62,534 nucleotides of DNA from Sphaerimonospora thailandensis. GTDB taxonomy: Bacteria; Actinomycetota; Actinomycetes; Streptosporangiales; Streptosporangiaceae. Location: positions 1 to 62,534 of the forward strand of contig NZ_BOOG01000045.1 of the NCBI RefSeq assembly GCF_016863115.1, given 5' to 3'. This document shows positions 17,103 to 24,170 of the stretch, piece after piece (the stretch's first letter is position 1; each line of letters starts with the position of its first letter). The translations under genes were made by a program, and so were the position numbers. The notes beneath the pieces are model-generated. The model saw only the letters and a list, made by a program, of their open reading frames with translations. It did not search any database and was not told the origin of the DNA.

Positions 17103-18455
17103 TCAGCGCCTGACCCACACGTAATCCCGGTGGGAGTACGAGCGCTTGGCGTCGGCGTTGCCGGCGAAGACGACCCGCCAGGTGCCGGACCGCGACGCCT
17201 TCTTCTTGGTGTAGAACTTGCCGGAACCGTTGGTCCAGGTGTGCCTCACGGTCTTCCAGCGGTGGGTGCCCGCCTTCTTGAACTGCACGATGACCTTCTG
17301 GTGGCCGTAGCCGTCCCAGCCGCGATCCCAGATCTGGAGCGTGCCCCGGAAGTACATGGTCCGGCCGCGCTTGACGGGCTCGGGACCCGCGTTGAACTTG
17401 ACGATGCGGGTGGCGGCCGACCGCGGGATCACCACTACCGGCGGCTCGGGCGTCCGCACGCGCACGTGGTCCGCCGTGCTCACCGAGCCCCGTACGCCGT
17501 ACGAGCCGGCGTACTCGGCCCGCCACCAGCCGGAGGCCGTGGCCGTCACGTCGGCCTGGAACCGGCCGCGGTAGTCGGTGCGGTCAGAGGTGACGTACCG
17601 CCAGCCGTAGCCGCCGTCGGGCTTGAACATGATCTTCACCCGCTGGCCGCGGTGGCCGTCCCAGTCCCACCGGTCGCCGATCTGCAGCGTGCCGCGCAGG
17701 TGGAGGGTCCCGCCGTCGGCGACGGGCTCGGGGGAGGCGTCGAACCCGGTGATGCGGCTGTCGCGTGCCGAGGCCCTGACGTCGACGCGGTCGCTGTCGC
17801 TGACCGCGGCCTGGGAGTCGGAGGTCCCGGCGAACTCGGCCCGCCACCAACCGGACCGCCAGGCCCGTTCGTTCGTCCAGAACCTGCCGTGCGAGTCGGT
17901 GGTGACCGTCGCGACGCGGCTGTAGGAGCCGCCGAGCGGCTTGAACATGATGTTCACCCGCTGGTCGCGGTAGCCCTGCCAGGCGCCTTCCTTGACCTTC
18001 AGCGTGCCGCGGAGGTTGACCCTGTCACCCCGCCCGACCCGGTCGGGTGAGGCGTCGAAGTCCAGGCTCGTCGCCCGCTGGACCTGGACCTTGACCTGGA
18101 ACGGCTGGGTCGCGCGGGTCGACTCGCCGTCCTTGGTCGCCGTCGCGACGAGCTTCCACCACCCGGGCCTGTCGGCGGACGTGAACGTGCGCGTCGCCGT
18201 GTAGGTGCCCGTCCCGCTGACGGTGAGGGAGACGTGGTGGCCGTGCGGGTCGACGAGCCTGGCCGATCCCGTGTCCGCGGTCTCGAAGGTGAACGTCGCC
18301 GTGGTGCCCGCGTCGGTGCTGACGATCACGGGGTTGGGCGACACCGCCAGGTGCTCCGGCGCCGGAGGCGCCGTGGTCGCGGCGGCGGGCAGCGCGATGA
18401 ACATCGCGCCGCCCATGGCCACCGCCGCGACCAGGGCATGAATGCGTTTCAACAT
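17103..18455 (-). CDS. Secreted protein with three Ig-like tandem repeats
   Basis: This 450-residue protein has a clear signal peptide (M-L-K-R, hydrophobic core, A-L-P-A-A-A). A first beta domain (about 35-125) is followed by three homologous units of about 100 residues (127-225, 228-328, 345-450). Each unit has F-D/N-A-S/G-P-x-x-V, then F/L-R-G-T-L, then a Trp/Asp-Gly-rich loop, a K-I-M-F-K strand and G-W-W-R-A-E-F/Y-A-G, as in secreted actinomycete proteins with Ig-like or calcium-binding sandwich repeats. No catalytic motif is seen. ATG 18455 is preferred over 18509 because AAGGAAGG precedes it and the signal peptide begins there. A binding or wall-associated role is likely but unproven. 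Confidence 0.8.
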   Translation of the reverse strand: MLKRIHALVAAVAMGGAMFIALPAAATTAPPAPEHLAVSPNPVIVSTDAGTTATFTFETADTGSARLVDPHGHHVSLTVSGTGTYTATRTFTSADRPGWWKLVATATKDGESTRATQPFQVKVQVQRATSLDFDASPDRVGRGDRVNLRGTLKVKEGAWQGYRDQRVNIMFKPLGGSYSRVATVTTDSHGRFWTNERAWRSGWWRAEFAGTSDSQAAVSDSDRVDVRASARDSRITGFDASPEPVADGGTLHLRGTLQIGDRWDWDGHRGQRVKIMFKPDGGYGWRYVTSDRTDYRGRFQADVTATASGWWRAEYAGSYGVRGSVSTADHVRVRTPEPPVVVIPRSAATRIVKFNAGPEPVKRGRTMYFRGTLQIWDRGWDGYGHQKVIVQFKKAGTHRWKTVRHTWTNGSGKFYTKKKASRSGTWRVVFAGNADAKRSYSHRDYVWVRR

Positions 18456-18609
18456 TTGCCGGCCTTCCTTGTGAGGGTGCTTGGTGCTGGCCAATGAGTA
18501 GACGTCCAAATAACGGCAAAGGTTCAGCCGTCTGACTTATTGTCATCAATCTGTGTCAAAAGGATCGGTCCACAAGCGAGAGCCGGTGGGCTGCGACATA
18601 ATCAGGCGT

Positions 18610-20823
18610 GTGACGCGGGACGCTGTGGAGACGCACTTCGCCGAGGCCGTCGGGGCGCTGACGCCGGGGACGCCGAAAGATCCGACACTTCCGGTGCGGC
18701 CGGGCACGACACTGACCGGGATAATGTGCCGCGAGCTCTTCGCGGTCCAGCTCTCCAGCCGTCTCCTCGACGTCGCCGCCCGCGTGCTGCGCGAGCAGGA
18801 CGAGGGCTTCTACACCATCGGGTCGGCCGGTCACGAGGGCAACGCCGCCGTCGCCGCCGCCCTGCGCGTGTCCGACCCGGCGCTCCTGCACTACCGCTCG
18901 GGCGCCTTCTACCTGGCCCGGTCGGCCCAGGCGGGCCGGCTGGCGGAGGAGGGGCTGCGTGACGTGCTCCTCGGGCTGGCCGCCTCGGCCGAGGAGCCGA
19001 TCGCCGGCGGGCGACACAAGGTGTTCGGCCACCCGGACCTCGCGGTGATCCCGCAGACCTCCACGATCGCCAGTCATCTGCCCCGGGCCGCCGGCGTGGC
19101 CTTCGCGATCGAGCGGGCCCGGGCGCTCGACGTGCCGAGCGGGTGGCCGGCGGACGCGATAGCCGTCTGCGGCTTCGGCGACGCGTCGGCCAACCACGCC
19201 TCCGCGCTCACCGGGCTGAACACCGCGGCCTACGGCAGGTTCCGCGGCCTTCAGATGCCGGTCCTGTTCGTCTGCGAGGACAACGGGATCGGGATCAGCG
19301 TGAAGACCCCGCCGGAGTGGGTGGAACAGGCCAGGCACCCGCTGCTGGAGTATTTCCAGGCCGACGGCTGCGATCTGGCCGAGGCCTACGACGTGGCGCT
19401 GCGGGCCGTCGACCATGTCAGGTCCACCCGGGGCCCCGCGTTCCTGCACCTGCGCACCGTGCGGCTGATGGGCCACGCGGGCTCCGACGTGGAGATCGCC
19501 TACCGGACCCGCAAGGAGATCGCCCAGGACCTCGAGCGTGATCCCCTCGTCGGTACGGCCCGGCTGCTCGTCGAGGCCGGTCTCGCGCTGCCGGACGAGC
19601 TGCTGGACCGCTACGAGGCCGAGCGCGACCACGTGCTGAAGCTCGCGATGGAGTGCACACGCCGGCCGCGGCTGGTCTCGGCCGAGGAGGTGATGGCGCC
19701 CATCGCGCCGCGCCGTCCCGACGCGGTCGCCACGGAGGCGGCGCGGGTCGCCCCGGATCGGGACCGGGCTTTCGGCGGGACGATGCCGGAGCTCGAGGGC
19801 AGGCTGACGTTCGCCCAGGCCGTCAACCGGACGCTGGCCGACGCCATGGCGCTCGACCCGGGGATCGTGGTGTTCGGGGAGGACGTGGCACGCAAGGGCG
19901 GGGTGTACGGCGTGACGCGGGGGCTGCTGCGCAGGTTCGGCGCCGAACGCGTCTTCGACACCCTGCTGGACGAGCAGGCCATCCTGGGCCTCGCGCTGGG
20001 CGCGGGGGTGTCCGGGCTGCTGCCGGTGCCCGAGGTGCAATATCTCGCCTATCTGCACAACGCGCTCGATCAGATTCGCGGTGAGGCGGCGACGTTGCAG
20101 TTCTTCTCACAGGGGGCGTACCGCAATCCGCTCGTCCTGCGCGTGGCATCATATGCGTATCAAAAGGGATTTGGGGGACATTTCCACAATGATTCCTCAC
20201 TTGCCGCATTGAGGGATATTCCCGGCATTATTCTCGCTTCGCCGGCTCGGCCGGACGACGCCGCCGCGATGCTGCGGACCTGCCTCGCCGCGGCCCGCGT
20301 GGACGGGAGCGTCTGCGTCTTCCTCGAACCGATCGCCCTCTATCACACCCGCGACCTGTTCGAAGAGGGCGACGGCGGCTGGCTCGCGCCGTACGCGCCA
20401 CCGGCCCGCTGGGCGGAGACGCACGTGCCCGTCGGCCGGGCCCGCTCGTACGGCGAAGGCCGCGATCTGACCATCGTCACGTTCGGCAACGGGGTCAGGA
20501 TGAGCCTGCGGGCCGCGGTGAAGCTCACCGCCGAGGACATCGGCTGCCGCGTGCTCGACCTGCGCTGGCTCGCGCCGCTGCCGGTGGCCGACCTGCTGCG
20601 CGCGGCCGAGCTCACCGGGCGGGTGCTGATCGCCGACGAGACCCGCCGCACCGGCGGCGTCTCGGAGAGCGTGATGGCCGCGCTGCTCGACAACGGCTTC
20701 ACCGGCCCGATCGCCCGGGTCACCTCCCGCGACAGCTTCGTCCCGCTCGGCGCGGCGGCGCAGACCGTCCTGATGTCGGAGGCCGACATCGAGCGGGCGG
20801 CCCGTGAACTCCTCCATAGATAG
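18610..20823 (+). CDS. Fused E1 alpha-beta subunit of a 2-oxoacid dehydrogenase
   Basis: This single polypeptide (about 737 residues) joins the thiamine diphosphate-dependent E1 alpha and beta chains of pyruvate or branched-chain 2-oxoacid dehydrogenase. The alpha half has the G-D-A...N TPP motif (G-F-G-D-A-S-A-N-H, then V-C-E-D-N about 30 residues on) and the R-T-V-R-L-M-G-H loop. The beta half begins L-T-F-A-Q-A-V-N-R-T-L with F-G-E-D-V and ends with the L-D-L-R-W-L-A-P-L and A-D-E-T-R-R-T-G-G motifs. No E2 or E3 gene is adjacent. Starts at 18553, 18586 and 18610 are all possible; 18610 is preferred because an AT-rich promoter-like zone covers the earlier ones. Confidence 0.85.
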   Translation: MTRDAVETHFAEAVGALTPGTPKDPTLPVRPGTTLTGIMCRELFAVQLSSRLLDVAARVLREQDEGFYTIGSAGHEGNAAVAAALRVSDPALLHYRSGAFYLARSAQAGRLAEEGLRDVLLGLAASAEEPIAGGRHKVFGHPDLAVIPQTSTIASHLPRAAGVAFAIERARALDVPSGWPADAIAVCGFGDASANHASALTGLNTAAYGRFRGLQMPVLFVCEDNGIGISVKTPPEWVEQARHPLLEYFQADGCDLAEAYDVALRAVDHVRSTRGPAFLHLRTVRLMGHAGSDVEIAYRTRKEIAQDLERDPLVGTARLLVEAGLALPDELLDRYEAERDHVLKLAMECTRRPRLVSAEEVMAPIAPRRPDAVATEAARVAPDRDRAFGGTMPELEGRLTFAQAVNRTLADAMALDPGIVVFGEDVARKGGVYGVTRGLLRRFGAERVFDTLLDEQAILGLALGAGVSGLLPVPEVQYLAYLHNALDQIRGEAATLQFFSQGAYRNPLVLRVASYAYQKGFGGHFHNDSSLAALRDIPGIILASPARPDDAAAMLRTCLAAARVDGSVCVFLEPIALYHTRDLFEEGDGGWLAPYAPPARWAETHVPVGRARSYGEGRDLTIVTFGNGVRMSLRAAVKLTAEDIGCRVLDLRWLAPLPVADLLRAAELTGRVLIADETRRTGGVSESVMAALLDNGFTGPIARVTSRDSFVPLGAAAQTVLMSEADIERAARELLHR

Positions 20824-20831
20824 AGCGGCGG

Positions 20832-20945
20832 GTGCGGCGAGTCACCGCCCGGGTGACCGGCCTCGACCTCCCTGGGAGGCTGGTGCGGGCGCTCGACGGG
20901 CGGGAGATCGCCTACGACACGCTCGTCGCTGTTGGCCACGAATAG
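20832..20945 (+). pseudogene. Fragment of an FAD/NAD(P) oxidoreductase-like gene
   Basis: A 37-codon frame reads V-T-G-L-D-L-P-G-R-L-V-R-A-L-D-G-R-E-I-A-Y-D-T-L-V before a stop. The D-G-R-E-I-x-Y-D-T-L-V pattern is the strand preceding the A-T-G motif in NADH dehydrogenase-2 and related pyridine-nucleotide oxidoreductases. Here the frame changes to A-V-G-H-E and stops. The N-terminal FAD domain and the rest are absent, so it is read as a deletion scar between the E1 gene and the peptide cluster. The match is by eye only. Confidence 0.4.
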
Positions 20946-20987
20946 CCCGATATGGAGCAGTAGCGTGCATTTAGTCCCTATTTCCTT

Positions 20988-23843
20988 TTGTGGACTGATC
21001 GGCATAATGGCTGGATGCACCATGCGGAACTCGGCGACGTCCCTCTTCCCCTCCAGGCCGTCGCCGGGCGCGCCGCGGGCCTGTCCGCGTCCTGTGATGT
21101 CGCCCTCGAGCCCGAGGGCGTCGGCGTGGTCGGGGCGAAAAGCTTCTCCACAATTTTCAGCCCGTTTGTCGGAAATGCGGCCGATCGACTGGTTGCCGAA
21201 TGTTCGTGCCTGAAAGACGACCTCGACCTGGCCCAGATCCGTGACCGGTTCGCCGCTGACCTGTCTGCCATGCTGGTGCGGATCGCCGGCCGGGTTCTGG
21301 CGTTCGAACTCGACGCGCGACGAGCCGGAGGACGGTTGTCGGGCGCCACGCCGGCTGAACGCTTCGCCGACTTCGTGCGTCAGATGACCAAGGGCGGGCT
21401 GGACGCGTCCCTGAAGGCATATCCGGTGCTGGGTGAGCTGTTGGCCCAGGCGGCCGATCGGGCAGTAGACAGCGGACAGGAACTGCTGAAGCGGTTCGCG
21501 GCGGATCATCTGGGGATTCGCGAGTCGCTGGGGTGCGAGCCGGGAAGCCTGGTCGAGTTCACGGCCACGGGAGATCCCCATCTCGGGGGCCGGGCGGTCT
21601 CGGTGCTGACCTTCGACACCGGTGTGAAGATCGTCTACCGGCCGCGACCTGTGGAGGCTCACCTTCGCTTCAACGAGGTCGTGCGGTGGCTCAACGGCCG
21701 TGCGCCCGACCTCGGGCTGCGGACCCTGCGGGTGATGGGCGGAGAGCGGTACGGCTGGGCGGAGTTCGTCCAGCCGCGGCCCTGTGCCGATGTGGCCGAG
21801 GTGGAGGCGTTCTATCGACGTACGGGCGGGCTGCTGGCCCTCCTCTACACGCTCAACGCCGGCGACATTCATTACGAGAACGTCATCGCCTGCGGCGACC
21901 AGCCGGTGCTGGTGGACGTCGAGACCCTCTTTCATCCGGTGATCACCGGCACCGCCGTGATCGATCCAGCACTGCTCGCGCTGCACGACTCCGTGCAGCG
22001 CACGGCCATGTTGCCCACGATGTTGACCGGTGACCAGGGTTCGCTGGACGTGTCCGCACTGGGCGGAGACAAGGATTCGGTCTATCCGTTCTCCGCCGCC
22101 GCATGGCAGGACGCGGGCACGGACGAAATGCGGCTGGTGCGCGGGCCCGTCCGGTTCGCCGGGGCGGACAATCGGCCGCGACTGTGCGGTGTGGACGCCG
22201 ACCCGGCTGATTACGCACCGAGTCTGCTGGCGGGTTTCCGCGAGGCTTACGAGGCCATCGTGAGTGGACGGGAGGAGCTGGCACGCGGGCTGCTACCCCG
22301 TTTCGGTCAGGTCAAGGTGCGGATGCTGTTACGACCGACGCGTGTCTATGACGAATTGCTCACGGAATCGACCCATCCCGATGTGATGGCGGACGCCGCC
22401 GGTCGCGATGAGGGCTTTTTCGAGCTGCTGCGGGCGATGTCCGTGGACGACTCTGCCCGATTGGCCGCGATACCCGCAGAGCGGGCTGATCTGCGGGCAG
22501 GAGATATTCCCTACTTCTGGGCGAGTCCCGGCTCTCGTGCGATCTACGGAGGCGACACCGGCCGATTGCCGTGGGAGTTGCCCCAGAGCGGCCTGGAGTC
22601 GGTGGCCGGAAAGCTTTCGAGGATGGGACCTGCCGACCGGGAACGGCAGGAGTGGGTCATAGCGGCGTCGCTGGCGACGCGGGTGGGTGGCCGAGGGCAC
22701 GATCCCGGCGCACCGGTCGACGCGGGGCCGCTTCAGGCCGAGGAGAAGCCCCGTCCCGAGCTTCTCCTCGCCGCGGCCGACAGCATCGCCGACCGGTTGT
22801 GCCGGACGCTGTACCGGCAGGGCAGGGCCGTCAACTGGCTGGGGCTCGAGGCTCTGGACGATCGCCGCTTCACGATTATGCCGTTGGGCGGCGGATTGGC
22901 GACCGGATACCTCGGGGTAGCCCTGTTCCTGGCACAGTCGGGTCACGCCACCGGCACGTCCGGCCATATGGAGATCGCCCGGCAGGCGTTGGAGCCGATT
23001 CCCCGGCTGCTGGAGACCCTGGCGGCCCACAGGCCCCTCCTCGACGTCGTCGGATGCGGTGGTTTCGGTGGCCTGGGCGGCATGGCGTACGCGTTATCCC
23101 AGCTTGGAGACTTGCTCGGCGATGGTGACGTGGCCGGTTGGGTGGAGCCGGCCGTGGAGCTCGCCGGCGCCGCGGTCACCGACGAAAGCCCGCTGGACGT
23201 CTATGACGGCGTGGCAGGCTGTCTCGCCGCCATGCTCGCCGTTCACGACGTCACCGGGTCGCCTTCCGCCGCGCGTCTGGCCGGCGAGTGCGCGGAACGA
23301 CTGGAGCCGGCGGCGCCCTCGGCCGACCTGCCGCCGGGATTCGCCTTCGGGCTGGCCGGGGTCGGCTGGGCACTCGCCAGATATGGGTCGAGAACAACCG
23401 GCGCCGACCTTCTCGAACGGGCCGCCCAGTCGGCGGAGGGGCAGACCTGGTGCCATGGACTGCCCGGAGTCTGGTTGGCGTTGGCCGACGTTCTCCCCGA
23501 TGCCCTGGCGCTCCCCGATGACCCGGCGTCGTTGCCCCCTGTCCTCGACGTTCCCCTGGGTGGGCACGGCTTGTGCCACGGAGAGCTGGGGAGCCTGGAG
23601 GCGCTCAGCGTCCTGGCGGCTCGGGGAGATCAGGCGGCTCGGCGGTCCCTGCGCCGCCGCGTCGGCAGGCTGCTCACATCAGTGAACAGCGGCGCACGTT
23701 GTGGCACACCTGGCCACATCTCCACTCCTGGGCTGCTTGACGGCATGGCCGGCATCGGCCATGGGCTGCTCAGGCTCGTCGCACCCGAAAGCACCGCATC
23801 AGTGCTGCTGCTGCGGTCATCCTCTGAAAGGAGAGAAAAGTGA
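20988..23843 (+). CDS. Class II lanthipeptide synthetase (LanM)
   Basis: This protein of about 951 residues combines a DUF4135 dehydratase and a LanC-like cyclase. In the dehydratase, K-I-V-Y-R-P-R (214-220; most relatives have Lys where R218 stands), G-D-I-H-Y-E-N (292-298) and D-V-E-T-L-F-H-P (310-317) supply phosphate and metal residues. In the cyclase, W-C-H-G (Cys822) and L-C-H-G (Cys863, His864) are the zinc ligands, so it looks intact. The start is TTG 20988 or ATG 21015; neither has a good ribosome site. No precursor with cysteines is visible nearby. It may act on the 78-residue product downstream, on the cysteine-free precursors at 27189-27857, or on a peptide encoded elsewhere. Confidence 0.9.
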   Translation: MWTDRHNGWMHHAELGDVPLPLQAVAGRAAGLSASCDVALEPEGVGVVGAKSFSTIFSPFVGNAADRLVAECSCLKDDLDLAQIRDRFAADLSAMLVRIAGRVLAFELDARRAGGRLSGATPAERFADFVRQMTKGGLDASLKAYPVLGELLAQAADRAVDSGQELLKRFAADHLGIRESLGCEPGSLVEFTATGDPHLGGRAVSVLTFDTGVKIVYRPRPVEAHLRFNEVVRWLNGRAPDLGLRTLRVMGGERYGWAEFVQPRPCADVAEVEAFYRRTGGLLALLYTLNAGDIHYENVIACGDQPVLVDVETLFHPVITGTAVIDPALLALHDSVQRTAMLPTMLTGDQGSLDVSALGGDKDSVYPFSAAAWQDAGTDEMRLVRGPVRFAGADNRPRLCGVDADPADYAPSLLAGFREAYEAIVSGREELARGLLPRFGQVKVRMLLRPTRVYDELLTESTHPDVMADAAGRDEGFFELLRAMSVDDSARLAAIPAERADLRAGDIPYFWASPGSRAIYGGDTGRLPWELPQSGLESVAGKLSRMGPADRERQEWVIAASLATRVGGRGHDPGAPVDAGPLQAEEKPRPELLLAAADSIADRLCRTLYRQGRAVNWLGLEALDDRRFTIMPLGGGLATGYLGVALFLAQSGHATGTSGHMEIARQALEPIPRLLETLAAHRPLLDVVGCGGFGGLGGMAYALSQLGDLLGDGDVAGWVEPAVELAGAAVTDESPLDVYDGVAGCLAAMLAVHDVTGSPSAARLAGECAERLEPAAPSADLPPGFAFGLAGVGWALARYGSRTTGADLLERAAQSAEGQTWCHGLPGVWLALADVLPDALALPDDPASLPPVLDVPLGGHGLCHGELGSLEALSVLAARGDQAARRSLRRRVGRLLTSVNSGARCGTPGHISTPGLLDGMAGIGHGLLRLVAPESTASVLLLRSSSERREK

Positions 23844-24076
23844 ATGAGCAGGTGACATCGTCAGATGAGCGGGCGGAGCACCCGGTGAGGGGGAGGGCCG
23901 CCAGGTTGATGGCGACGGCCAGCCCCCTGACGCGTGCGTTGGTGCTGGCCGGGCTGACGACGGCGGCAACGCTCGTGCTCCGGTCGCCGGAGAGCGCCGC
24001 AGGCGCGGCTGTGGCGATGCCCCCGGTCGATGGCGACTCGGAAGGCTTCCTCCCCATCTCGTTCAGCATCCGGTGA
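23840..24076 (+). CDS. Unknown 78-residue protein coupled to LanM
   Basis: The GTG start overlaps the lanM stop by four bases and a GGAGAG ribosome site lies just upstream, so it is translated with LanM. The N-terminal 30 residues are charged; residues 31-47 are a short hydrophobic helix; the rest is Ala/Pro-rich and ends F-L-P-I-S-F-S-I-R. It has no cysteine, so it cannot be a normal lanthipeptide precursor. It could be a small membrane accessory or immunity protein, or an unusual substrate. I do not recognise a family. Confidence 0.6.
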   Translation: MNEQVTSSDERAEHPVRGRAARLMATASPLTRALVLAGLTTAATLVLRSPESAAGAAVAMPPVDGDSEGFLPISFSIR

Positions 24077-24109
24077 GTGGCCACGAGAAACGTGACCGCT
24101 CACCGGGAT
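24068..24109. promoter_or_regulatory. Long imperfect inverted repeat between the 78-residue gene and the LuxR gene
   Basis: CCGGTGAG at 24070-24077 pairs with CTCACCGG at 24099-24106, and the inner bases GGCCAC / GTGACC extend the stem imperfectly around a gagaaac loop. It overlaps the stop codon of the 78-residue gene. It could be a terminator without a T-run, an attenuator, or an operator for the regulator encoded next. Confidence 0.4.
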
Positions 24110-24170
24110 AACGATGAGTCCGTTGACACGCGATCCCGGTGTACCGCATGGCGGTGGATATTCTGCCGCC

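Noticed and set aside
23840-24076. 78-residue product as a classical lanthipeptide precursor
   Set aside because: It has no cysteine and a membrane-like segment; kept as unknown.
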